The position numbers and the translations under genes are program-made. A stretch of DNA of 55,781 nucleotides from Lachnospiraceae bacterium (lineage in GTDB: Bacteria > Bacillota > Clostridia > Lachnospirales > Lachnospiraceae): the NCBI GenBank assembly GCA_017619975.1, contig JAFZRH010000014.1, positions 1-55,781 of the forward strand, in the 5' to 3' direction. The notes below the pieces were generated by a model that saw nothing but the letters and a program-made list of their open reading frames with translations, was not told where the DNA came from and ran no database searches. Numbering within the stretch: the stretch's first letter is position 1; every line of letters begins with the position of its first letter. Of this stretch, positions 25,453 to 34,083 are shown piece by piece.

Positions 25453-26853
25453 ATGGAACAGAAGAACAAGGGCCTGGATATCAGTGCGAAAAGTTTCATA
25501 ACGGCGATCGCGATCATTTTTGCCCTCATGGTCGCGACCTACGTACTCACCTTCCTGGTGCCCGGCGGCGAATACGCCCGGACCGTGGACGCGGAAGGCC
25601 ATACGGTGATCGATACGGCGGCGGGTTTCCGCGAAGTGCCCGGCGGTCTGCCCTTCTGGAAATGGATCCTTTCGCCGTTTCTGGTGCTCGGCGCGGAAGG
25701 CTCCGGCACGCTGATCGCGGTGATCATCTTTCTTTTGGTGATCGGCGGCGTCTTCAACGCGCTTTCGGTCAGCGGCCTTATGAATTATATGTTGGACAAG
25801 CTGGTCAGCCGCTTCGGCGCGGTGCGCTACCGCCTGATGGCCGCGCTGGTGTTCTTCTTCATGGCGATGGGCTCGCTCGTGGGCTCCTTTGAGGAGGTCG
25901 TGCCGCTGGTGCCGATCGTGGTGAGCCTTTCCGTCGGTCTTGGCTGGGACGCGGTGACCGGCATGGGCATGAGTCTGCTCGCGGTGGGCTGCGGTTTCGC
26001 GGCGGGCGTCGCCAACCCGTTTACGATCGGCGTGGCACAGACCCTGGCCGACCTGCCCATGTTCAGCGGGATCTGGCTGCGGCTTTTGTCCTTTGTCTGC
26101 ATCTATTTTCTGCTTTTGGGTTTCCTGCGCTTCTATACGAAGCGGCTCCCGGGCTCTGAAGTCACGCCGGCGCCGGCGGCAGCGGCTGTTTCCGATCCTA
26201 AGATGGACCGCGGCTTAAAGCTTTTCGGGATCATTCTGGGCGTCGGCATCCTGCTGGTCATCAGCTCGGGCTTCCTGCCTTTCCTTCGGGATTATACGAT
26301 GATCATCGTGGCGGTGATGTTCCTCGCGGCCGGCATCGCAGCGACGCTGGCCTCCGGCATGAGCGGAAAAGAGCTGGGCAGCGCCTTTGTGAAGGGCCTG
26401 ATCACGATCGCCCCGTCGATCCTGATGATCCTGATGGCCTCCTCCATCAAGTACATCATGACGGAAGGAAAGCTTCTGGATACGCTGATCCACGCGGCGG
26501 TCGGCGCGGCGGATTCGCTGTCGAAGCCGCTTCTCATCCTTTTTATCTATCTGATCTGCCTGGTGATGAACTTCTTCATTTCCTCCGGCTCGGCGAAGGC
26601 TTTCCTGCTGATCCCGCTCATCGTGCCGCTCGCGCAGATCTTCGGCATCAGTCCGCAGCTGTGCATCGTGGCTTTTGCCTTCGGCGACGGTTTCAGCAAC
26701 GTCTTCTATCCGACGAACGCGGCGCTTTTGATCGCGCTGGGGCTGGCAGACGTGGGCTACGGCAAGTGGGCAAAGTTTTCCTGGAAATTCCAGGCGCTGA
26801 ACCTGCTCCTCACGGCGGGCCTTTTGCTCTTCGGTCTGGCGGTAGGGTACTGA
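25453..26853 (+). CDS. YfcC-family anaerobic carrier (amino acid or dicarboxylate transporter)
   Basis: A 466-residue membrane protein with about 12 segments. The N-terminus SFITAIAIIFALMVATYVLTFLVPGGEY and the motifs GSFEEVVPLVPIVV and SGSAKAFLLIPLIVPLAQIFG with NVFYPTNAALLIALGLA are typical of the YfcC/ArcD-like ion transporter group. Substrates in the family include arginine/ornithine and C4-dicarboxylates; the sequence alone does not choose. GAGGAGG precedes the start. No catabolic gene is adjacent. A stem with a T-run follows near 26899-26945. Confidence 0.85.
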   Translation: MEQKNKGLDISAKSFITAIAIIFALMVATYVLTFLVPGGEYARTVDAEGHTVIDTAAGFREVPGGLPFWKWILSPFLVLGAEGSGTLIAVIIFLLVIGGVFNALSVSGLMNYMLDKLVSRFGAVRYRLMAALVFFFMAMGSLVGSFEEVVPLVPIVVSLSVGLGWDAVTGMGMSLLAVGCGFAAGVANPFTIGVAQTLADLPMFSGIWLRLLSFVCIYFLLLGFLRFYTKRLPGSEVTPAPAAAAVSDPKMDRGLKLFGIILGVGILLVISSGFLPFLRDYTMIIVAVMFLAAGIAATLASGMSGKELGSAFVKGLITIAPSILMILMASSIKYIMTEGKLLDTLIHAAVGAADSLSKPLLILFIYLICLVMNFFISSGSAKAFLLIPLIVPLAQIFGISPQLCIVAFAFGDGFSNVFYPTNAALLIALGLADVGYGKWAKFSWKFQALNLLLTAGLLLFGLAVGY

Positions 26854-26898
26854 AAGACAGCTTAAGAAAGAGGAGCCGAAGTCCCTCTTAAATGGAAG

Positions 26899-26945
26899 GC
26901 GGCTGCCATTGCTTCAAACGAAGCGAGACAGCCGCTTACATTTTT
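26899..26945 (+). terminator. terminator after YfcC-type gene
   Basis: GCGGCTG at 26899-26905 pairs with CAGCCGC at 26929-26935, with an inner stem GCTTC/GAAGC, then TTACATTTTT. It lies between convergent genes. Confidence 0.7.
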
Positions 26946-27000
26946 GTTTCGGACGGAGGGAAGCCGCGGGTTTTCACAAAAAGGGGACAGGGAAATGAGA

Positions 27001-27906
27001 TCAGACGGAAGAATCCGGCAGCGTGCCTTCTTCCTTCTTCTTTCCGGCGAGGGTGATCAGGATCACGGCTGTCAGGACCATCGCGATCCCGCACCAGGAG
27101 CGGACGCTTAACTTGTCTCCGAGCAGCAGCACGCCGCCGACAGCCAGCGTGATCGGTTCCAGCGTCGCCAGAATGGTCGTGATGTCGGCACCGACCAGTT
27201 CGATCCCTTTGAGCTGGATGAGCAGCGCGATCAGGCCGAGCACGCCGGCGGCGATCAGGCAGAAAATCACGGCAGGGGACCATTCCGCGTGCAGCTCCCC
27301 CCGGAAGGCGACGTACGCGGAAAGAAAGATCGAAGAAAAGAGCAGCTGCCGGTCGCAGTAAACAGGGGTGTCTTCGTCGGCCAGGCCCGATTTTTCAAGA
27401 TAGAGGAAGGTAAGGCCGCAGCAGAGAGCGGAAACGAAGGCCAGAACGAGCCCCTTCCACGCGCCTTCCGGCAGTGCCTGCGGATCGCACATCAGGGCGA
27501 CGCCGGCGACCGAAAGGATCAGGGCGATCACGGTCGCGCGGGCGACCTTCTCCTTAAAGAAGATCACGTTGAAAAGCAGGCAGCACGCCGGATACAGATA
27601 GTGGATGGTGATGCCGATGCCGGACGGGATATATTCGTAGCAGGCATATAAGAGAACGCAGGTGGCGGTGCCGAGCAGGGCGGCCACGACGGTCTTGGGC
27701 CAGCAGTGCGGCGGCCGCTCGGTCGTTCTGGCTCTTTTTAAGGCTAACGGCAGAAGGAGCAGAAAGCCGATCACCATCCGGGCGGTCAGGCAGAAAGCGC
27801 TGGAGGCGGCGTGAGCGCGTGAAACGGAAAGGATGGCCAGGGGGATGATCCCATAGATCAATCCTGACATGATCGCAAAGAAATATCCTTTTCCGCTTCG
27901 GCTCAT
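27001..27906 (-). CDS. EamA-family (DMT) transporter
   Basis: A 301-residue protein with ten predicted membrane segments in two repeated EamA halves (first near 8-135: GLIYGIIPLAIL, YEYIPSGIGITIHYLYP, VIFFKEKVARATVIALIL; second near 150-290: LIQLKGIELVGADITTILAT, LEPITLAVGGVLLLGDKL). Proteins of this type export or import small metabolites such as amino acids; the substrate is unknown. AAAGGA lies upstream of the start. It faces the YfcC-type gene. Confidence 0.88.
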   Translation of the reverse strand: MSRSGKGYFFAIMSGLIYGIIPLAILSVSRAHAASSAFCLTARMVIGFLLLLPLALKRARTTERPPHCWPKTVVAALLGTATCVLLYACYEYIPSGIGITIHYLYPACCLLFNVIFFKEKVARATVIALILSVAGVALMCDPQALPEGAWKGLVLAFVSALCCGLTFLYLEKSGLADEDTPVYCDRQLLFSSIFLSAYVAFRGELHAEWSPAVIFCLIAAGVLGLIALLIQLKGIELVGADITTILATLEPITLAVGGVLLLGDKLSVRSWCGIAMVLTAVILITLAGKKKEEGTLPDSSV

Positions 27907-28031
27907 CGTTTTTCCTTTCTTTCGGCGGTTTTGCCGCCTTCGGAGGATCCCGTCCCCCGTACCCGTTCAGTATAGCACAGATTGGTCCGGCGAGAAAAGG
28001 CTTTCCCGTTTTTATTCTTTCCGGCCGGGAC

Positions 28032-28061
28032 TTGAAAAAAGAAGGTTATTTATGATAAAAT
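28032..28061 (+). promoter_or_regulatory. udk-degV promoter
   Basis: TTGAAA (28032-28037), an 18-base spacer and TAAAAT (28056-28061) lie 45 bases before the udk start. Confidence 0.55.
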
Positions 28062-28106
28062 AACAATTCCGGACAGGTTTTGTGTTTACGGCAAAGGAGG
28101 TCTGTC

Positions 28107-28736
28107 ATGAATGATATTCTGATCGTGGGAATAGCCGGCGGATCCGGCAGCGGAAAAACGACCCTGACCAACAACCTGATTTCACGTTTCGGCGACCAGG
28201 TGACCGTGGTTCATCACGATAATTACTACCGCTCTCATCACGATCTGACCTACGAGGAAAGAACGCGGCTGAACTACGACTGTCCGGAAGCTTTCGAAAA
28301 CGAGCTGATGATCGAGCAGCTGGGCCTGTTAAAAGAAGGCCGCAGCGTAGAATGTCCCATCTACGATTTTACCGTTCATGACCGGAAGGCCGAAACGATC
28401 ACGATCGAACCGAAGCCGGTGATTCTGGTGGAGGGCATCCTGATCTTCACGGAGCCCGCGCTTCTGGAGCAGATGGATATCAAGATCTTTGTGGACACGG
28501 ATGCGGATATCCGGCTGGCCAGACGGATCCGGCGGGACGTGGAGGACCGCGGCCGCAGCATGCAGAGCGTACTGGACCAGTGGTGCACGACCGTCAAGCC
28601 CATGTATGAGATGTACGTGGAGCCGACGAAGAAAAAAGCGGATATCATCGTTCCGGAGGGCGGCCGGAATCAGGTCGCGCTGGACATGCTGTTCGGCCGT
28701 CTGGAGCGGCACTTGAAGGAAATCAGAAAAGCTTAA
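28107..28736 (+). CDS. udk: uridine kinase
   Basis: Phosphorylates uridine and cytidine with ATP or GTP in pyrimidine salvage. The P-loop GIAGGSGSGKTTL lies at residues 8-20, followed by VVHHDNYYR, LNYDCPEAFENEL, YDFTVHDRK, VILVEGILIF and DTDADIRLARRIRRDVEDRG, all standard for the family. I start at the ATG at 28107 with GGAGGT upstream, giving 209 residues, the usual length. The upstream extension of the frame is not conserved. degV follows after 30 bases. Confidence 0.96.
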   Translation: MNDILIVGIAGGSGSGKTTLTNNLISRFGDQVTVVHHDNYYRSHHDLTYEERTRLNYDCPEAFENELMIEQLGLLKEGRSVECPIYDFTVHDRKAETITIEPKPVILVEGILIFTEPALLEQMDIKIFVDTDADIRLARRIRRDVEDRGRSMQSVLDQWCTTVKPMYEMYVEPTKKKADIIVPEGGRNQVALDMLFGRLERHLKEIRKA

Positions 28737-28766
28737 AACGGAATCATGGCAGGAAAGGAGAAATGT

Positions 28767-29651
28767 ATGGCTGACTATATCATCGCAACTTCATCCACCT
28801 CGGATCTTCCGAGAACCTGGCTGGAGGCGCATCAGGTCCCGTTCATTTCCTACAGCTATACCGTGGGAGATACGGTTTATGAGGACGACTGCCGGGAAGA
28901 AAGCCGCGCGGCCGTCTATGCGGGCATGCGGTCGGGAGACCTGCTGAAGACCTCCATGATCAACGCCTTTGCCTACCATGAGTTCTTTGAGAGCCTGCTG
29001 AAGAGCGGAAAAGACGTGATCTTCCTGGATATGTCCGAAAAAATGTCTGCTTCCTTCCAGAACTGTGCCGAAGCGGCAAAACAGATCCGGATGGAGTTCC
29101 CCGGACAGCAGCTTTACGTCATGGATACCCGCTGTATTTCCGGCGGTCTGGGGCTGCTGGTCTGTGAAATGGTGAAGCGGCAGGAGGCCGGCGCATCGTT
29201 TGATGAGGTCATCGCCTGGGGGGAAGCGCATAAACTGAAAATCGCCCACCGCTTTACGGTGGACGACCTGAAATATCTGAAGATGGGCGGCCGCGTCTCC
29301 AATTCCGCCGCCCTGATCGGTCAGCTCCTTCAGATCAAGCCGGTGCTCTATGTGCCGGACCGCGGGACGCTGGACGTGGTGAAAAAGGTGCGGGGCCGCA
29401 AAAATGCTTTAAAAGCGATCCGAGACGGGATCTTAAGCGACCTGTCGAAGATCGATCCGGCCGGAACCGAGTTCCATATCCTGCATGCGGACTGCCGGGC
29501 AGATGCCGAGTGGGTCCGCGACGAAGTCAAGAAAGCCTATCCGCAGATCGGAGAAGTTACGGTCACCCAGCTGGGCGTGGTCATCGGGGCGCACTGCGGT
29601 CCGGGCCTGCTGACCGTCTTCTACCTCTGCGGCGGAAGGCAGCCGGAATAA
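28767..29651 (+). CDS. DegV-family fatty-acid-binding protein
   Basis: A 294-residue protein of the DegV family, which binds a fatty acid for the FakA/FakB kinase system. The N-terminal domain has IIATSSTSDLPRTWLE and a region with LKTSMINAFAYHEFF; the second part has DTRCISGGLGLLVCEMVK, HRFTVDDLKYLKMGGRVS and the C-terminal LGVVIGAHCGPGLLTVFYL. I start at 28767 because AAAGGAG lies just before it; the frame begins 21 bases earlier. No fakA is in this window. A large hairpin with a T-run ends the operon. Confidence 0.93.
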   Translation: MADYIIATSSTSDLPRTWLEAHQVPFISYSYTVGDTVYEDDCREESRAAVYAGMRSGDLLKTSMINAFAYHEFFESLLKSGKDVIFLDMSEKMSASFQNCAEAAKQIRMEFPGQQLYVMDTRCISGGLGLLVCEMVKRQEAGASFDEVIAWGEAHKLKIAHRFTVDDLKYLKMGGRVSNSAALIGQLLQIKPVLYVPDRGTLDVVKKVRGRKNALKAIRDGILSDLSKIDPAGTEFHILHADCRADAEWVRDEVKKAYPQIGEVTVTQLGVVIGAHCGPGLLTVFYLCGGRQPE

Positions 29652-29662
29652 ACGAAAAATCA

Positions 29663-29827
29663 GAGCGCAGGAGCCGGCGCTTCATACCTCGCCGCCACGA
29701 CACGAACTTTTCTCAGCCCGCTTCGGAGACCTTCCAAAATAAATATTTACAGACAGGTCTCCTCAAGGGGCGTTCGAAAAGTTGTGATCGGGCTGGCGCG
29801 GCAAGCGCCGGCTCCTGCGCTCTTTTT
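29663..29827 (+). terminator. family A hairpin copy 2, forming the degV terminator
   Basis: An outer perfect 20-bp stem (29663-29682 with 29803-29822) is followed by TTTTT. Inside lies a family A unit: CTCGCCGCCACGA, a variable stem GAACTTTTC/GAAAAGTT, the centre GGAGACCT and AGGTCTCC, and right-end-like CGGGCTGGCGCG. So this copy of the repeat also acts as, or is wrapped in, a terminator. Confidence 0.85.
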
Positions 29828-29835
29828 GCGTCTTT

Positions 29836-30495
29836 TTACCGCAGACTGATCTTTGCGTTCGGGCAATGATCCTTCAGATAGCCGAAAACGAAATCAAAGT
29901 CGCTGTCTTTCACGTAGACCTGATTGCGCTTTAAAAGCGTGTGGACCTTGATCAGGTGTTTGCGGCGGATCCCCTTCAGATTCCGTACCTTGTCAAAGCG
30001 GCAGGTCAGACTGCCGCCGCCCATCTGCATCATGCCGATCCCGGTCGCCGTTGCATTGCCGGCTGCGGCGCCGACCAGCATGGTCAGGATGTTCAGGGCT
30101 TCCGCCTTTTCGGTCTTGATCTGGCTGTGTGAGACAGACCGGTCGTCCATTTCAAACAAAACGGTGTATTTCCCGTTGTTGGCCCGGGTCACGATCCAGT
30201 AGGCAGGAAGAGACAGGACGAAAAGGATGCCGAAAACGATGCCGAAAGTGATGCCGGCGTTCTGCAGGCGTTCCAGGAACGAACCGTCGGAAATGATTAC
30301 CGTCAGCAGGAACGGAAGGATCGCGGCGATCAGCAGCACGCGCCAGACTTCAAAGAGCAGGAAAAAGCTCTTTCGCATCGGAAGTTCGTAGATCCAGCGA
30401 TAGGTTCCGTCTCCGCAGAGCAGAACGTCATCGGAACGGGCGGCATCGGGCTGACTGACAGCTCCGGCCTGTTCGGGGTTTTCTAAGTAAGGCAT
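29836..30495 (-). CDS. membrane protein of unknown function
   Basis: A 219-residue protein with two membrane segments (VWRVLLIAAILPFLLTVII, about 52-70, and TFGIVFGILFVLSLPAYWIV, about 83-102). A cytoplasmic part follows with ANNGKYTVLFEMDDRSVSHS and a C-terminal RRKHLIKVHTLLKRNQVYVK, which resembles a bacterial PH-like fold. I do not recognise a function. AAGGAG lies six bases before the start. It ends against the degV terminator and is upstream of nothing obvious in the same direction. Confidence 0.7.
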   Translation of the reverse strand: MPYLENPEQAGAVSQPDAARSDDVLLCGDGTYRWIYELPMRKSFFLLFEVWRVLLIAAILPFLLTVIISDGSFLERLQNAGITFGIVFGILFVLSLPAYWIVTRANNGKYTVLFEMDDRSVSHSQIKTEKAEALNILTMLVGAAAGNATATGIGMMQMGGGSLTCRFDKVRNLKGIRRKHLIKVHTLLKRNQVYVKDSDFDFVFGYLKDHCPNAKISLR

Positions 30496-30591
30496 GGGTT
30501 CTCCTTGTGAAATCTTGCGGGGCCGCCGGCCGCGGCAGGCATCTGTTGTTTTGAATATAAAGGGGAGAACCCTGCCTTGTCAAGCGGTTTC

Positions 30592-31269
30592 TCAGTGCCT
30601 GTCCGTGCGGATTGCCTTCTCCCGGCCGCCTCTTTTTTTATAGTCTGCTTCGATCTCTTCCTTCCAGTTTTCGGCCAGCGGCGCGCCGCAGCGGACGCTG
30701 CAGACCGCCTCGGAAACGACTTTGTAATTGAGGGCGGTGCCTTCCCGGTCGCTGTTGTAGCGGACGGCGCGGTCAGCCCGGATCCCGAAATGCGCAGCGG
30801 TGCTCACGGCATCGATATTGGCGCCGAGGAAAAGGAACTCCCAGCCGTATTCTTCCTGCTGGCGCTTCACCATCTTCCGGACTTCGTCGGCGCCGTAGCG
30901 GCGGCTGGCGTTTTCCATGCCGTCGGTGGTGATCACGAAGAGCGTCTTGGCGGGACGGTCTTCTTCGCGGGCGTATTTGTGGACGTTTGCGATGTGCTTT
31001 ACCGCGCCGCCGATCGCGTCCAGCAGAGCGGTGCAGCCGCGGACGAAATACTGCTTTTCCGTCATGGGTTCGACCTTTTTTAAGTCCACGCGGTCGTAAA
31101 TGACTTCGCTTTCGTGGTCGAAAAGGACCACGGAGACGAACGCGTCGCCCGCTTCTTTTTTCTGCTTTTCGATCAGGGCGTTGAAGCCGCCGATGGTGTC
31201 GCTTTCCAGTCCGGCCATGGAGCCGCTGCGGTCTAAGATAAATACGAGTTCGGTCAGGTTCTTGTTCAT
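30592..31269 (-). CDS. von Willebrand factor A domain protein
   Basis: A 225-residue protein that is essentially one VWA domain. The metal site DRSGSMAG lies near residue 13, the conserved Thr in GCTALLDAIG near 86 and Asp in TTDGMEN near 117, so the ion-binding site looks complete. No signal peptide is seen, so it is probably cytoplasmic. AGGAGG precedes the start. Similar solo VWA genes occur in Firmicutes, sometimes near stress or phosphoprotein genes; its partner is unknown. It is divergent from the helicase gene. Confidence 0.88.
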   Translation of the reverse strand: MNKNLTELVFILDRSGSMAGLESDTIGGFNALIEKQKKEAGDAFVSVVLFDHESEVIYDRVDLKKVEPMTEKQYFVRGCTALLDAIGGAVKHIANVHKYAREEDRPAKTLFVITTDGMENASRRYGADEVRKMVKRQQEEYGWEFLFLGANIDAVSTAAHFGIRADRAVRYNSDREGTALNYKVVSEAVCSVRCGAPLAENWKEEIEADYKKRGGREKAIRTDRH

Positions 31270-31512
31270 GATGTGATCCTCCTGCTTTTCATCTTTTGTG
31301 CCTCTGCTTCATGCCCGGAAGATTTTGCGGGGAGCAGGCGATTTTTGAAAGAGTCCTGCCGCTTTCAGGTCTGCTTTTCCGGACCTTTCGCCGGATGCGG
31401 CGCGGCATGTTTTTTGTTTTCTGTCTGAAGGATACCTGTTTTGAGGACAGAAAAGGTCAACCGTCGATTGACATTTTTGACTTTCCCCGCGCTCTGTGAT
31501 AGCATAGGCAGC

Positions 31513-34083
31513 ATGAGAGACTATCATCTGATCCGGGGACTGAACCCCAAAAAGACGCCGCTTTTGCCGCTGGCGCAGTACTGCGCCGCAGCAGAACTCG
31601 CGGATGAAGAAATGAAGAAAGCTTTACCGAAGGCGGGGGAAGCGCTGGGCGTTTTTCTCGCTTACCGGCTGTTGTCTCTGAGTGAAGGCGGATCGGGCGG
31701 GGAAGAGGAGATTTTTTCCGAAACACCGCTTTCTTCCCGTACGCTTTCCGAGCTGATCTATACGGGTCTTGCGGACGCGGACGGCAGGCTGCGGATGGAG
31801 CCGCTGCACGGCGAAGCTGAAAACTTCATAAGAGAAGCGCTGAAGAAGCTGCTTCGGACGCTCGCGGAAAGCGCTTTTGCCGCGGGCTGCCGGGCCGGCT
31901 TCAACCGCCCCGGAGAACTGGCGGATCATCTGCGGGATGATATCGGCATTTCCCTGTCGGCACCGCTGGAGGTGCTGCTGCCCGCGGAGTGCTGGCAGTG
32001 GACGGTCGGGAAGATCCGGGAAAAGTACGGCGCGGAAGCCGAGCTGATCCGGGCGGAGCGGAAGCGTTTCCGCCGGGACTATGACGCGGCAAAAGCGAAG
32101 AAAGAAAAAGACCTGACGGAGCGCGCGGCTGCGCTGCCGTATGAAGGAGAACCCGGAAAATATTATTCACAGGAAAACAACCGGGAATTCCAGCAGTTGA
32201 AGGAAAAATACAGCGCGGAGGAGATCGGGCTTCTGCTTTTCGGCGGGAAGATCCGCCTTTCTTCGGCCTTCCGGAAGGATTACTATATCAGCCGGGATCC
32301 GCAGCTGGACAAAAAGCTCTATCACACGGAACTGATCCCCGACTGGCACCCGGAAAAAGGGGCGGCGGCCTTCAGAACACTGGCGAAAGCGTACGAGGAG
32401 AGCATCCGCGCGGAGCGCGAGGAGGCTGCCGCGGAGGAAGGCGGCCGCAGGCAGGAGAGGAACCGGAAGAGAAGAAGAAACGCGGCAGTTCGGACCGCCA
32501 TCGTCAATTCGATCCCGGACAACTACATCGATCTTTTCCCGCTGGCGCGGGCTATGAAACGGCACTTCGTGCTGCACATCGGGCCGACCAATTCCGGCAA
32601 GACACACGATGCCATTGAAGCCTTAAAACAGGCGGAGAACGGGATCTATCTGGGGCCGCTGAGGCTGCTCGCGTTCGAGCAGTATGAAGCCCTGAACGAG
32701 GCGGGCTGCCCCTGCTCGCTCGTGACCGGGGAGGAGCGGATCGAGGATCCCTGGGCCTGCTATCAGGCTTCGACCATCGAAATGCTGAACACCCGGACGG
32801 AATATGCGCTGGCCGTGATCGACGAGGCGCAGATGATCGGGGATCCGGACCGGGGCGGCGCCTGGACGAGCGCGATCCTGGGCGTGTGCGCGAAAGAGGT
32901 GCACGTCTGCGCGGCGCCGATCGCGAGAAAGCTGCTGATCCGCCTGATCCGGGACTGCGGCGACAGCTATACGGTCGTGGAACACCGGCGCATGACGCCC
33001 TTAAAGCTCGAAAAAGACCCGTTTACGCTGGAGGAGGACGTTCAGCCGGGCGATGCGCTGATCGTGTTTTCGAAAAAAAGCGTGCATGCGGTCGGGGCGT
33101 ACCTGCAGCGGCACGGCTTCCGCTGCAGCGTGATCTACGGCGCGCTGCCCTACGACGTCAGACGGGAGCAGGCGAGACTCTTCGCCCGGGGCGAAAACGA
33201 AGTGGTGGTCGCGACGGACGCCATCGGCATGGGTATGAACCTGCCCATCCGGCGGGTGATCTTTCTGGAGCAGGAAAAATACGACGGCATCTCGGTGCGG
33301 CCGCTTCTGACAGAGGAGATCAAGCAGATCGCGGGCCGGGCCGGCCGCTACGGGATCTATCCCGAAGGGCTGGTCAATTCCACGGAGCCGAAAAGCCCGA
33401 TCCGGGCCGGTCTGGAAGGGAAAAGCGAAACGGTCCGGGAGGCCGTGATCGCCTTCCCGGAATCGCTGCTCGGCGTGGACGCCCCGCTGTCGGAGATCAT
33501 CGAACGCTGGGGCCAGCTGGAGATCAAGCCGGGCTACACAAGGGCGGATCCGGGCCGGATGCTGAAGCTCTGCCGGATGATCGAGCCCCTGTCGGAAGAC
33601 AAGAGCTTTCTCTACGACTGCATCAGCATGACCTTTGATGAAGAAGAAACGGAGCTGCTTTCCGTCTGGCGCGTCATGTGCGCGAAGGAAGCCGCGGGAG
33701 AAGTCTACGACGTGGAAAACGCCCTCCCGGACGGGAAGAAAATCGAAGATTCCGACAACATGAACGAGCTCGAAGAAGCCTTCCGGCTCTGCGACCTTCT
33801 GTTCGGCTACTGTGAGAAATTCGATCATACCGAATGGCGCGAAGAGATCATGCACAGAAAAAACAGGATCTCCGCGAAAATGACGGAGATCCTGGCGAGA
33901 CAGTCACTGCACGGCAGACGCTGCGCGGCCTGCGGGAAAGCGATGCCCTGGAACGTGCCCTACGGTCTGTGCGAGCGCTGCTATAAGCTCGGGCGGGGCC
34001 GGATGCTGAATCTTCCGGCGGACGCTACGCGACGGATCCGGTCTTCAAGGGGGGAAGACCGCAGTCAAAAAGGGCGATATTGA
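31513..34083 (+). CDS. SUV3-like DEAD/DEAH-type RNA helicase with C-terminal zinc motif
   Basis: An 856-residue superfamily 2 helicase. The N-terminal 330 residues are not recognised. Then come motif I IGPTNSGKTHDAIEAL (near 356), GIYLGPLRLLAFEQYEAL, motif II VIDEAQMIGD (near 436), a second RecA-like half with VIFSKKSVHAV, VVATDAIGMGMNLP and IKQIAGRAGRYG, and a C-terminal CAACGK...CERC zinc motif near 805. These match SUV3, the RNA helicase of the mitochondrial degradosome. The start is chosen at 31513; a longer frame begins with a TTG at 31441. The 3' end overlaps the convergent macro-domain gene by 59 bases. Confidence 0.85.
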   Translation: MRDYHLIRGLNPKKTPLLPLAQYCAAAELADEEMKKALPKAGEALGVFLAYRLLSLSEGGSGGEEEIFSETPLSSRTLSELIYTGLADADGRLRMEPLHGEAENFIREALKKLLRTLAESAFAAGCRAGFNRPGELADHLRDDIGISLSAPLEVLLPAECWQWTVGKIREKYGAEAELIRAERKRFRRDYDAAKAKKEKDLTERAAALPYEGEPGKYYSQENNREFQQLKEKYSAEEIGLLLFGGKIRLSSAFRKDYYISRDPQLDKKLYHTELIPDWHPEKGAAAFRTLAKAYEESIRAEREEAAAEEGGRRQERNRKRRRNAAVRTAIVNSIPDNYIDLFPLARAMKRHFVLHIGPTNSGKTHDAIEALKQAENGIYLGPLRLLAFEQYEALNEAGCPCSLVTGEERIEDPWACYQASTIEMLNTRTEYALAVIDEAQMIGDPDRGGAWTSAILGVCAKEVHVCAAPIARKLLIRLIRDCGDSYTVVEHRRMTPLKLEKDPFTLEEDVQPGDALIVFSKKSVHAVGAYLQRHGFRCSVIYGALPYDVRREQARLFARGENEVVVATDAIGMGMNLPIRRVIFLEQEKYDGISVRPLLTEEIKQIAGRAGRYGIYPEGLVNSTEPKSPIRAGLEGKSETVREAVIAFPESLLGVDAPLSEIIERWGQLEIKPGYTRADPGRMLKLCRMIEPLSEDKSFLYDCISMTFDEEETELLSVWRVMCAKEAAGEVYDVENALPDGKKIEDSDNMNELEEAFRLCDLLFGYCEKFDHTEWREEIMHRKNRISAKMTEILARQSLHGRRCAACGKAMPWNVPYGLCERCYKLGRGRMLNLPADATRRIRSSRGEDRSQKGRY

